Shown here one piece after another: positions 31,032 to 39,509 of a DNA stretch of 64,000 nt. The position numbers and the translations under genes were made by a program. Each line of letters opens with the position of its first letter. Within the stretch, counting starts at the first letter, position 1. The notes beneath the pieces were generated by a model. The model was not told the DNA's origin and did no database searches. It saw only the letters and a program-made list of their open reading frames with translations. Where the stretch lies: NCBI RefSeq assembly GCF_965249985.1, contig NZ_OZ252280.1, one strand, 5' to 3'. This DNA is from Algiphilus sp022763315 (GTDB lineage Bacteria > Pseudomonadota > Gammaproteobacteria > Nevskiales > Nevskiaceae).

Positions 31032-32198
31032 ATGGCCCGCATTCCACGCAGCAAGGAAGACGACTACACCGACGACATGGCCCGCGCCCGACGTGACTTC
31101 GTCGAGGCGCAGACCGGCGTCACCATGCCGCATACCGGCAGCTACAGCTTCGACGCCGCCACCACACGCGGCAATATCGAGCACTTCACTGGGGTCTGCC
31201 AGATTCCGCTGGGCCTGGCGGGGCCTGTACGGGTCAACGGCGAGGCCGCCGTCGGCGAGTTCTACGTGCCGATGACCACCACCGAAGGTACCTTGGTGGG
31301 CAGCTACAACCGCGGCATGCGGCTGACCCGCGAGGCGGGCGGCATCACGGTGTCGGTCATCGACGATGTCATGCAGCGCGCCCCGGTCTTCGTCTTTGCC
31401 AATGCCCGTGAAGCGCGCGATTTCGGTGACTGGCTGGAGGCCAACCTCGACGCCGTCCGCGCCGCCGCCGAAGCGACCACCAGCGTAGGCAAACTGCAGT
31501 TCGTGCAGCAGTTCGCCGCCGCGCGTTTCCGCTATCTGCGCTTCAACTATTCCACCGGCGACGCCGCCGGCCAGAACATGTGCGGGCGCGCCACGCGCGC
31601 GGCCTGTCTGTGGATCGCGGAGCACTATCCCGGCCCGATGGAGCGTTGGGTGCTGTCGGGCAACATGGACACCGACAAGAAGCACAGCCAGATCAACACG
31701 TTGTACAGCCGCGGCAAGCGCGTGGTGGCGGAATGCGTGATTCCGGATGCCCTGTTGCGCGAGCAGATGCACGTCACGGCTGAACAGTTCTTCGTGCAGC
31801 GGCACATCTCCAACATCGGCGCGCAGATGGCCGGCAGCAGCAATAACGGCAGCCACGCCGCCAACGGCATCGCCGCGGTCTTCATCGCCACCGGACAGGA
31901 CGAGGCCAACGTGGCCGAATCACAGTCGGCCATCGTACACAGCGAACTCACCGCCTCGGGCGATCTGTACTACAGCATCACGCTCCCCAGCCTGATCGTG
32001 GCAACGCATGGCGGCGGCACCGGTCTGCCGACGCAGCGCGAATGCCTGGAAGTGTTGGGCTGCTTCGGCAAGGGCAAGGCGCGCAAGCTGGCCGAGATCA
32101 TCGGGGCCACCGTGCTCTGCGGCGAACTGTCGCTGGGCGCCGCGGTGCTGGCCGATGAATGGGTGAGCTCGCACGAGCAGTACGGGCGCAATCGCTGA
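31032..32198 (+). CDS. Hydroxymethylglutaryl-CoA reductase, class I-like
   Basis: Interconverts HMG-CoA and mevalonate with NAD(P)H. The 388 residues resemble the catalytic part of class I enzymes without membrane helices. Visible catalytic segments are TTTEGTLVGSYNRG (Glu), SGNMDTDKKHSQ (Lys), ATGQDEAN (Asp) and a C-terminal VSSHEQYGRNR (His). GDAAGQNM matches the class I GDAMGMNM motif, and the class II EPSIVAA string is absent. No other mevalonate gene is in the window, so the pathway role is open. Confidence 0.88.
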   Translation: MARIPRSKEDDYTDDMARARRDFVEAQTGVTMPHTGSYSFDAATTRGNIEHFTGVCQIPLGLAGPVRVNGEAAVGEFYVPMTTTEGTLVGSYNRGMRLTREAGGITVSVIDDVMQRAPVFVFANAREARDFGDWLEANLDAVRAAAEATTSVGKLQFVQQFAAARFRYLRFNYSTGDAAGQNMCGRATRAACLWIAEHYPGPMERWVLSGNMDTDKKHSQINTLYSRGKRVVAECVIPDALLREQMHVTAEQFFVQRHISNIGAQMAGSSNNGSHAANGIAAVFIATGQDEANVAESQSAIVHSELTASGDLYYSITLPSLIVATHGGGTGLPTQRECLEVLGCFGKGKARKLAEIIGATVLCGELSLGAAVLADEWVSSHEQYGRNR

Positions 32199-32310
32199 GC
32201 CGTGAACGTCGCCTTGTTATAGACAACCAACAAACAGGCGGTAGACGGAATTTGGCGCCGCATTGAGCAGTAGCGCACGGTGGTCGTCCATTCAGAGGCA
32301 AGACATTGCA

Positions 32311-32724
32311 ATGAATATTGATGAACGTCACAACCTGCGCCACCCACTGACCGGGCTTGGCGGCGTTTTCTATCCGCGGGACTATGTGCTCGGCGCCTTT
32401 GCCGAACCGGCTGCCGCTGCAGCGGCGCGCGACGATCTGTTGGCCGGCGGCTACGATGAGACGGAAGTCGAGGCGCTGAATCCCGAGCGTTTCGTGCGGG
32501 AGGCCGAGGACATTGTCGAGCAATCCAACAGCCTGCTGGCCGGCGCCGGAGCCGAGAACAAGGTCACGCTGGCCTACGAGAAGCACGCCGAGGACGGCCA
32601 CGGGCTGCTCATCGCCTATGCGCCCAGCGCCACCGAAACCGACCGCGCCATGCGCGTCTTCCGCCGGCACGGCGTGCTGGATGCCCACAAATACCACCGC
32701 TTCGCCATTGAAGCGCTGATCTAG
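32311..32724 (+). CDS. Hypothetical small acidic protein (stress-protein-like)
   Basis: A 137-residue soluble protein I do not recognise with certainty. It has a repeated-looking core: AFAEPAAAAAARDDLLAGGYDETEV, then a loop, then GHGLLIAYAP and ATETDRAMRVFRRHG. This is the pattern of small proteins where one half senses and the other repeats a ferredoxin-like beta-alpha unit, as in 'general stress protein 17M' relatives. The ATG at 32311 follows AGAGGCAAGA. It stands alone between HMG-CoA reductase and the glucan operon. Confidence 0.6.
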   Translation: MNIDERHNLRHPLTGLGGVFYPRDYVLGAFAEPAAAAAARDDLLAGGYDETEVEALNPERFVREAEDIVEQSNSLLAGAGAENKVTLAYEKHAEDGHGLLIAYAPSATETDRAMRVFRRHGVLDAHKYHRFAIEALI

Positions 32725-32811
32725 ACGCATCGAAGGCGACGGGGCTAGGTTCGGCACGTCTTCATCCGGCCCGAAGGCGGCCGAATGGCCACCGCACGAG
32801 CCTCTGCCGGA

Positions 32812-32831
32812 GCGCGCGATCAATCGCGCGC
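32812..32831. repeat. Perfect inverted repeat with short AGTCA repeats
   Basis: The gap 32725-32963 holds no gene. It contains arms GCGCGCGAT and ATCGCGCGC around CA, followed within 35 bp by at least three copies of AGTCA. The hairpin could end transcription of the preceding gene, though no T-tract follows; the repeats could be a regulator site for opgGH. No function can be fixed. Confidence 0.4.
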
Positions 32832-32963
32832 AGTCAAGCCAGCAGTCAGCGGTCAGTCAGCCTGACGCTTCGACACTGCGGTTGAAGGGGTGTGCCCTGT
32901 GCCCGCCATTCGCGCGCACAGGGCGCCGCCGCTTCGACCAGCACACACGAGGAGCACGGGGCG

Positions 32964-34520
32964 ATGACTGTACGCCGTCTTGCGCGAAAACCCGACTGCC
33001 GGTCGCGCACCGGCTGGCAACTGGTGGCAGGTGGCCTGCTGGCGTTAGCCACCGCCACCACGGCCGCCGAAACCGATATACGGAGCCTTGAGGCACTGGC
33101 GAAGCACGCCAAGGCGCTGGCTGCCGAGGCATATCGCGCACCGGAAACCAGCATGCCGCCGGCGCTGCGCGATCTCGACTATGACGCCTATCGCGATATC
33201 CGCTTTCGTCCAAAACATGCCATCTGGCGCGATACGGATCTGCCCGTCGAAATCCAGCTGCTGCATCTGGGCATGTTCTACAAGACGCCGGTGGAAATGC
33301 ATCTCATCACTCGGGATGGCGTGCGCCCGATTGCCTTCGATCCAGCATTGTTCGACTACGGGCGCAATTCCGTACCTACCGAGATTCCGGACCGCTTCGG
33401 CTTCAGCGGTTTCCGCATGCATTACCCGCTGAATACACCCGACTACAAGGATGAGCTGGTGGTGTTTCAGGGCGCCTCCTATTTTCGCGCGCTGGGCGCC
33501 GGACAGCAATTCGGCCTCTCCGCGCGCGGCCTCGCCATCGACACCGCCGAGCCAGAGGGGGAGGAATTTCCGGTGTTCCGCGCCTTCTGGGTGAAATGGC
33601 CGCGTGCCGACGCCACTCGCTTTGAAGTGCTGGCGCTACTCGACAGCCGCAGCGTCACCGGCGCGTACCGTATCGAGATCACGCCCGGCGAAACCACCCG
33701 CACACGCGTCACGGCCGAGCTCTTTCCGCGCCAACCGATCGGCAAGCTGGGCATCGCGCCGCTGACCAGCATGTACCAGTACGGTGAGACGCGACCGCGG
33801 CCGGATACCGACTTCCGGCCCGAGGTCCACGATTCGGATGGTCTGCTCGTGCACAGTGGCGAGGAATGGCTGTGGCGACCACTGAGCAATCCCGGCCAGC
33901 TCACATCCAACGCCTTTTCCAGCCGCCAGTTGCATGGTTTCGGCCTCATGCAGCGCGATCGCGCGCACGACAGTTACGCCGACCTGGAGGCGCACTACGA
34001 GCGCCGGCCCAGTGCCTGGGTGGAGACCCACGGCGACTGGGGTGAAGGCCACGTGGAGTTGGTCCAGATTCCCACCAAAAACGAGATGAACGACAACATC
34101 GTCGCCTACTGGGTGCCGGATGAAGCCATCCAGCCTGGAGCCTCGTACCGCGTCTCGTACACCGTGCATTGGCAGAACGCGCAACTGACCGGCCCCGACC
34201 TGGGTCGCGTCACCGCAACCCGTATTGCCCGCCCCGCCGAAGACGATGACGCCACCCGTTTCGTGGTTGATTTCGAAGGCGAAACGTTGGCGGATCTGCC
34301 GCCGGAGGCGGTGGTGCGCGCCGAGGTGGGTCAAAGCGGAGGCTTCCAGGCGCGTGAGGTGCAGACCATGCGCAACCGCGCCACTGGCGGATGGCGCGCT
34401 GTGCTGACCGGCCGCCCCGAGGACGGCGCAGCGTCTCCCATCGATCTCCGGCTTGCGCTCGTCGGCAAGGACGATCAGCCGCTGACCGAGGTCTGGTCCT
34501 ACACGGTGCATCGACCGTGA
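32964..34520 (+). CDS. opgG: Periplasmic glucan biosynthesis protein OpgG/OpgD
   Basis: Periplasmic protein needed to make osmoregulated periplasmic glucans, thought to shape the glucan backbone. The 518 residues start with a charged stretch and a hydrophobic signal peptide ending near ATTAAE. LDYDAYRDIRFRP, FYKTPVEMHL, DYGRN and GEEWLWRPL are family marks. The ATG at 32964 follows GAGGAG. It overlaps opgH by a GTGA. OpgG and OpgD are homologous; the pairing with opgH favours OpgG. Confidence 0.93.
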   Translation: MTVRRLARKPDCRSRTGWQLVAGGLLALATATTAAETDIRSLEALAKHAKALAAEAYRAPETSMPPALRDLDYDAYRDIRFRPKHAIWRDTDLPVEIQLLHLGMFYKTPVEMHLITRDGVRPIAFDPALFDYGRNSVPTEIPDRFGFSGFRMHYPLNTPDYKDELVVFQGASYFRALGAGQQFGLSARGLAIDTAEPEGEEFPVFRAFWVKWPRADATRFEVLALLDSRSVTGAYRIEITPGETTRTRVTAELFPRQPIGKLGIAPLTSMYQYGETRPRPDTDFRPEVHDSDGLLVHSGEEWLWRPLSNPGQLTSNAFSSRQLHGFGLMQRDRAHDSYADLEAHYERRPSAWVETHGDWGEGHVELVQIPTKNEMNDNIVAYWVPDEAIQPGASYRVSYTVHWQNAQLTGPDLGRVTATRIARPAEDDDATRFVVDFEGETLADLPPEAVVRAEVGQSGGFQAREVQTMRNRATGGWRAVLTGRPEDGAASPIDLRLALVGKDDQPLTEVWSYTVHRP

Positions 34521-36838
34521 ATCATCGTCCTGCATCCAGCTCCACCCCTCCGCCCGATCCGCCGGGCTGGCGTGCAATGGCGGACTCGGCCGCGCGCATC
34601 GTCATGCACTGGTTCGGCAATGGCCGTGCGGCCGCGCAGTGCGGCGGCCATGGTGGGCTGCGGCTGCGCAGCATGCCGGCGCTGCGCCGGACCCCGATGG
34701 CGCCGCAGCGCCCGGACGAGCCACGGGTATGGGCGCGTCCACGCGGCGAGCGCGTGCTCGCCTGGATGCGCCGTCTGCTGATCGTCGCGCTCTCGGCCGC
34801 ACAGACCGTCTTCGCCAGTCTGTATTTCTTGAGCGCGTTGCCGCAGCAGGGCGAACGCGGCCTCGAGATGGTGATCGTGCTGCTCTTCGCGGCGCTGTTC
34901 TTCTGGGTGTCCATCGGCTTCTGGACGGCGGTCGCCGGGGCATGGATCTGCCTGACGCGCATCGACCGCTTTGCGGTATCGCGCCGCGCGCCGGCCGCGT
35001 CGCGATCGCTAAGCACCCATACCGCGGTGGTGATGCCGATCTACAACGAGCCCGTCGACCGCGTCTTCGCCGGTCTGCGCGCCACACTGCGCTCCATCGA
35101 CGCCGCCGGACTGCGCGACCACGTGCATTGCTATGTGCTGAGCGATAGCACGGATCCGGATATTCAGATCGCCGAGGAACTCGCCTGGGCCGAGCTGATT
35201 CGCGATCTCGACGCGGCCGGTCGTGTGCACTATCGCCGGCGTCGCCACCACATCAACCGCAAGACCGGCAACATCGCCGACTTCTGTCGGCGCTGGGGCG
35301 CGCGCTACGACCACATGATGGTGCTCGATGCGGACAGCGTGATGGACGGCCGCTGCCTGAAGCGTCTGATCGAAATCATGGAGTCGAATCCGCAGCTTGG
35401 AATCCTGCAGACCGCACCCTGCCCAGCCGGACGCGCCAGCCTGTTCGCGCGCGTGCAGCAGTTTGCATCGCGCCTCTACGCGCCGATCTTCTCGGCCGGC
35501 CTGCACTACTGGCAGCTCGGTGAGGCGCAGTATTGGGGCCACAATGCCCTCGTTCGTCTGGCGCCCTTCATCCGCTACTGCGGATTGCCGCGAATCCCGG
35601 GACGTGGCCCGCTCTCGGGCGCCATCCTGTCGCACGATTTCGTGGAAGCCGCGCTGATGCGGCGTGCCGGCTGGCAGGTGTGGATTGCCTACGACATGGA
35701 AGGCAGCTACGAGGAGCCGCCGTCGACCTTCGTCGAGGAGCTGACGCGCGACCGCCGCTGGTGCGAGGGCAATCTGCAGCACCTGCGGCTGTTTCATACG
35801 CCCGGGCTGCATCCCGCCCACCGCGCCGGCTTCCTGGTGGGTGTGATGGCCTATCTTTCGGCCCCGTTGTGGTTCCTCTTTCTGCTGGCGACCACCGTCC
35901 AGCTCACCATCGAGGCGCACGTTGAACCGCAGTATTTCCCCGACCACCCGGTGCTGTTCCCGGACTGGCCCATCTGGAAACCGGAGCTGGCGTTGTCCTT
36001 GTTCGCTTCCACCATCGCGTTGCTCATCGCGCCCAAGGTGTTGGCCTGGCTGGTGGCGGTGACACGTGGTGCAGGAGCGCGCGCATACGGTGGATGGTGC
36101 GGACTGACGGTTTCGACCTTGCTTGAGATTGTGGTGTCGAGCCTGCTCGCGCCGCTGCGCATGGTCGCGCACACCGGTTTCGTGGCCTCCGTGCTGCTCG
36201 GCGTGAAGACCGTATGGGGCGGGCAGCCGCGTGCCGATGGCGCCATTCCCTGGCGCGGCGCAGCACGCCTGTTCGCACTGCCCAGTCTGATTGCGGTGGC
36301 CTGGGCTGCCTATCTGTGGAGCCTGGCGCCAGAGTATCTGTGGTGGTCGGTACCGGTGCTCGGTCCGCTGATCATCGCAGTGCCCTTGGCGGCGCTGACT
36401 GCAAGCGTGCGCCTGGGGCGCGGCGCACGGGCGCGCGGCTTCTTCGTGACGCCGGAGGAATCGCGGCCTCCAACGGTGCTCGACTGGACCGCCGAGGAGC
36501 TTGCCCGATTCCGCGCGCGCTCCCTCGCTGCCGGGGTTCGTGCCTGGCATGCTGCGCGCGACCCGCGCATCTGGGCACTGCATACCTCAATGAACGCGGC
36601 TCAAGGCGGGCACGCCGGTCTTGGCCGCGAGTCGCTGGAGGCGCACGCGCAGCGTGCGCTGCGGGAGGGTCCGGAAGCATTGGATCCGGCGGAATGGCGG
36701 ACACTGCTGGCGGATCCTGACGCATTGGCCGGATTGCATTGGACGCTTCAAATGCATCCCGAAGACGTCCATCCGACATGGCGGGAAGGCGCTGGCGATG
36801 CGCCGGACCGCGGGCCGCTGACGCCCGCTGCGGCCTGA
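34517..36838 (+). CDS. opgH: Glucans biosynthesis glucosyltransferase OpgH
   Basis: Inner-membrane GT2 enzyme that polymerises UDP-glucose into the linear glucan backbone. About 773 residues from the GTG overlapping the opgG stop; an ATG at 34578 is an alternative start. The cytosolic catalytic domain has MPIYNEP, VLDADSVM (DXD) and RRWCEGN (the Q/RXXRW motif), with about eight membrane helices around it. The tail is acidic and proline-rich. Operon with opgG is clear. Confidence 0.94.
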   Translation: MNHRPASSSTPPPDPPGWRAMADSAARIVMHWFGNGRAAAQCGGHGGLRLRSMPALRRTPMAPQRPDEPRVWARPRGERVLAWMRRLLIVALSAAQTVFASLYFLSALPQQGERGLEMVIVLLFAALFFWVSIGFWTAVAGAWICLTRIDRFAVSRRAPAASRSLSTHTAVVMPIYNEPVDRVFAGLRATLRSIDAAGLRDHVHCYVLSDSTDPDIQIAEELAWAELIRDLDAAGRVHYRRRRHHINRKTGNIADFCRRWGARYDHMMVLDADSVMDGRCLKRLIEIMESNPQLGILQTAPCPAGRASLFARVQQFASRLYAPIFSAGLHYWQLGEAQYWGHNALVRLAPFIRYCGLPRIPGRGPLSGAILSHDFVEAALMRRAGWQVWIAYDMEGSYEEPPSTFVEELTRDRRWCEGNLQHLRLFHTPGLHPAHRAGFLVGVMAYLSAPLWFLFLLATTVQLTIEAHVEPQYFPDHPVLFPDWPIWKPELALSLFASTIALLIAPKVLAWLVAVTRGAGARAYGGWCGLTVSTLLEIVVSSLLAPLRMVAHTGFVASVLLGVKTVWGGQPRADGAIPWRGAARLFALPSLIAVAWAAYLWSLAPEYLWWSVPVLGPLIIAVPLAALTASVRLGRGARARGFFVTPEESRPPTVLDWTAEELARFRARSLAAGVRAWHAARDPRIWALHTSMNAAQGGHAGLGRESLEAHAQRALREGPEALDPAEWRTLLADPDALAGLHWTLQMHPEDVHPTWREGAGDAPDRGPLTPAAA

Positions 36839-36915
36839 GCGGTCTGCCGCTTCTTGCATGGCTTCGATGTCGCATCGATAGTGCAGCATTCGAGCTGACG
36901 CAGGCGAGCAGGCAC

Positions 36916-37521
36916 GTGGCCACAACACAGGATTGGACGCTGCAGGCGAAGCCAGGACAAGAGCCTTCGCGGCTGCGTCTGGCTCTGTTGCACAAGGGGG
37001 AATCGGTTCCTCTGGCGGCCGCCTTCGGGGCCTTGGCGGAAGACACCGGCTGCCGAACGGTCCTGAACGCCGGGCTGGCCGCGGCGCCCTTTCACGCCTT
37101 CCGCTGGGAATGTCCGCCACTGCACCGGGCGCAGTCCCGGATCACTGCTTTCGAGTGCACGCTGATCGACGCCCCTGAGCTGGTCCGGCCAGCGGACGCT
37201 TCGGCCTTTGGCGACTATTTCCATGCATCAATCGGCGAGACGGTCACTGCGTTCGCCAATCTCGGGGGAGACGCCCAGCTGGTCGTGCCGCTGCCGCTGG
37301 GCGAGGATGCGGCCTATCCGCACCTCGCCGCCTTCGTGCGCAGCGCCCCCGAAAGCCAACGCGACGCGTTCTGGCAGCATCTCGGTCGCTGCGTCCAGCG
37401 CGCACGCAAGGACGCGCCGCTATGGGTGAGTACCGCCGGTGACGGCGTGCCATGGCTGCATGTCCGCCTCGATCAACGGCCAAAGTATTACCGCACGCCG
37501 GCGTACGGTGGTCTGACCTAG
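36916..37521 (+). CDS. Conserved hypothetical protein (DUF6940-like)
   Basis: A 201-residue soluble protein with no signal peptide, starting with GTG 77 bp after opgH. The C-terminal half reads ANLGGDAQLVVPLP, then HLAAFVRSAPESQRDAFW, a combination I recall from DUF6940, but that assignment is from memory. Function is unknown. It is in line with opgGH and the carotenoid oxygenase gene and could share transcription. Confidence 0.65.
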   Translation: MATTQDWTLQAKPGQEPSRLRLALLHKGESVPLAAAFGALAEDTGCRTVLNAGLAAAPFHAFRWECPPLHRAQSRITAFECTLIDAPELVRPADASAFGDYFHASIGETVTAFANLGGDAQLVVPLPLGEDAAYPHLAAFVRSAPESQRDAFWQHLGRCVQRARKDAPLWVSTAGDGVPWLHVRLDQRPKYYRTPAYGGLT

Positions 37522-37595
37522 GCATCGACTGCCCGCCGTCTTGCGTTGCCGCGCGGGGAGAGAGACGATGGAGCCCTTCCTGCGGAGGAGCGGGG

Positions 37596-39005
37596 ATGAC
37601 GACAAGCCTCATGGAGCAGAGTGCAGCCCGCATGGCGGCGTGGCTGCAGCGGCGCGCCCGGCATGCGCAGGACAACTTCTACCTCGAAGGCCCCTATGCG
37701 CCGGTAGAAGCGGAACACACCGAAACCGAATTGACGGTCAGCGGCACTATCCCCGAGGCCCTCGACGGCCTCTTTGCCCAGATCGGCCCCAATCCGCTGC
37801 AGGTCCCCAACCCCGCCACGCACCACTGGTTCGTGGGCGATGGCATGATGCACGGCGTGCGGCTGCAGGCCGGCAAGGCCTGCTGGTACCGCAACCGCTG
37901 GGTGGGTACGGATACGGTCAACGACCACCTCGGTCGTGCGCGGGTCCCTGGCCCGCGACGCGGCATTTTCGATGTCGTCAACACCAATGTCTTCCCACAC
38001 GCGGGCAGTCTCTGGGCGACGGTGGAGGCCGGGCCGCTGCCCGCCGAACTGGATGCCGAACTCAATACCGTGCGCCGGGGTCTCTTCCACAGCGACGAAA
38101 GCCTGCCCTTCACGGCGCATCCCCACCGCGACCCGCAGAGCGGCGAGTTACACGCGGTCTGCTATGACGCGCTGCAGCGCCACCAGCTGATCTATCAATG
38201 CATTGATGCCAACGGTGTCCTGCGTCGGCGCGTCAACATCCCAGTCCGCCACGGGCCGATGGTGCACGACTGCGCGATCACGGCGCGTTATGTCGTGATC
38301 TTCGATCTCCCCGTCACTTTCTCCTTCCGCGCCCTGCTGGCCGGGGCAGCGCTGCCGTATCGCTGGAATCCACGCCATCGCGCCCGTGTCGGGCTGCTGT
38401 CGCGCGAAGGTGACTCGGATCGCGTGCAGTGGTTTCCGGTCGCGCCTTGCTATGTCTTTCACGCCTGCAACGCCTTTGACAATGCCGACGGCAGCGTCAC
38501 GGTTGACGTGGTCACTCACGCTCGCATGTTCGACCGTTCCCAGCAGGGGCCGGAGGCGCAGCAGGTGGCCTTCGAACGCTGGCGGCTGGGCGGTTCCCTG
38601 ACCGCGGTGCAGCGCCAGGTGGTGTCGTCGGAGGCGCAGGAGTTTCCGCGCTGTGACGAACGCCGTACCGGCCAGAGCTATCGCTACGCCTACGCCGTGG
38701 GCGGTCAGGCCATGTCGACCGAAGGCACGCGCCTGCTGCGTCACGATCTGCAGCGCGGCACGACCATGGTCCACGACTTCGGGCCCGGTCAGATGATGGG
38801 CGAGGCCATCTTCGTGCCCGCCCATCCTGACGCCGCTGAGGATGAGGGCTGGCTGCTTGCCTATGTCCAGGACCCGCAGCAACAGCGCAGCCGCCTCGTC
38901 ATCCTCGACGCGCAGGCGGTGGATCGACAGGCGCAAGCCATCGTGCACCTTCCTGTGCGGGTGCCTTTAGGATTCCACAGCAACTGGATTCCGCTGCCGG
39001 CCTGA
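37596..39005 (+). CDS. Carotenoid oxygenase family protein
   Basis: Non-haem iron dioxygenase that cleaves double bonds of carotenoids, retinoids or stilbenes. The four iron-binding histidines are visible in TAHPHRD, MVHDCAIT, YVFHACNAF and GFHSNW at the expected order. The N-terminal IGPNPLQVPN and HHWFVGDGMMHG are signatures. From the ATG at 37596 (after GAGGAGCGGGG) it has 469 residues, a normal size. No carotenoid synthesis gene is in the window, so the substrate is open. Confidence 0.93.
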   Translation: MTTSLMEQSAARMAAWLQRRARHAQDNFYLEGPYAPVEAEHTETELTVSGTIPEALDGLFAQIGPNPLQVPNPATHHWFVGDGMMHGVRLQAGKACWYRNRWVGTDTVNDHLGRARVPGPRRGIFDVVNTNVFPHAGSLWATVEAGPLPAELDAELNTVRRGLFHSDESLPFTAHPHRDPQSGELHAVCYDALQRHQLIYQCIDANGVLRRRVNIPVRHGPMVHDCAITARYVVIFDLPVTFSFRALLAGAALPYRWNPRHRARVGLLSREGDSDRVQWFPVAPCYVFHACNAFDNADGSVTVDVVTHARMFDRSQQGPEAQQVAFERWRLGGSLTAVQRQVVSSEAQEFPRCDERRTGQSYRYAYAVGGQAMSTEGTRLLRHDLQRGTTMVHDFGPGQMMGEAIFVPAHPDAAEDEGWLLAYVQDPQQQRSRLVILDAQAVDRQAQAIVHLPVRVPLGFHSNWIPLPA

Positions 39006-39155
39006 GGCCTTGGCGGTATCTGGCCTCCGACACAGTACCTACCGCTCGTCGGGCGAGGAGGGCGCGTTCGGAGTGCGTGGAACCTGAATGGCGAGTCGCC
39101 CGTGGCAGATTCGCAGTCCCCTTGCCGCTTCGTACCGACCGAGGAATCCGGCTGC

Positions 39156-39509
39156 ATGACTTTCCCCTCCCGCAGACCTTCGCTTCTCCTTCTTGCGCTG
39201 ACGGCCACCGTTGCAGGATGTTCCGCAGAGCAGCCCACCGCTCCCGCCGCCGACCGTGCCGCCGAGGCGAGCGCCGCGCAGCGCGCCTACATCGATCCGG
39301 AAACCGGTGCGTTGACTGTGCCACCCGATACCAAGGCGGCGCGTTCCGCCCCCCTAGGGGATGTCGGGGACCCGGCCTATGGTCGCGAACAGCGCGCTGA
39401 CGGCACGGTGATGTTGCGGCCGAAACAGCCCGCCCGACACAGCATCGAAGGGCATCTCGATGCGGATGGCCGACTACACATCGAAGAGCGGGATCGGCAT
39501 GGCCACTAG
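39156..39509 (+). CDS. Small lipoprotein
   Basis: A 117-residue protein with a lipoprotein signal ending TVAGC (Cys22). The mature part contains YIDPETGALTVPPD, which resembles the DPETG pattern of 'post-PEP-CTERM'-type proteins that sit beside sorted surface proteins. The C-terminus is rich in His and Arg. It overlaps the next gene, which has a sorting tail, by 11 bp, so the two are probably coexpressed. Confidence 0.65.
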   Translation: MTFPSRRPSLLLLALTATVAGCSAEQPTAPAADRAAEASAAQRAYIDPETGALTVPPDTKAARSAPLGDVGDPAYGREQRADGTVMLRPKQPARHSIEGHLDADGRLHIEERDRHGH

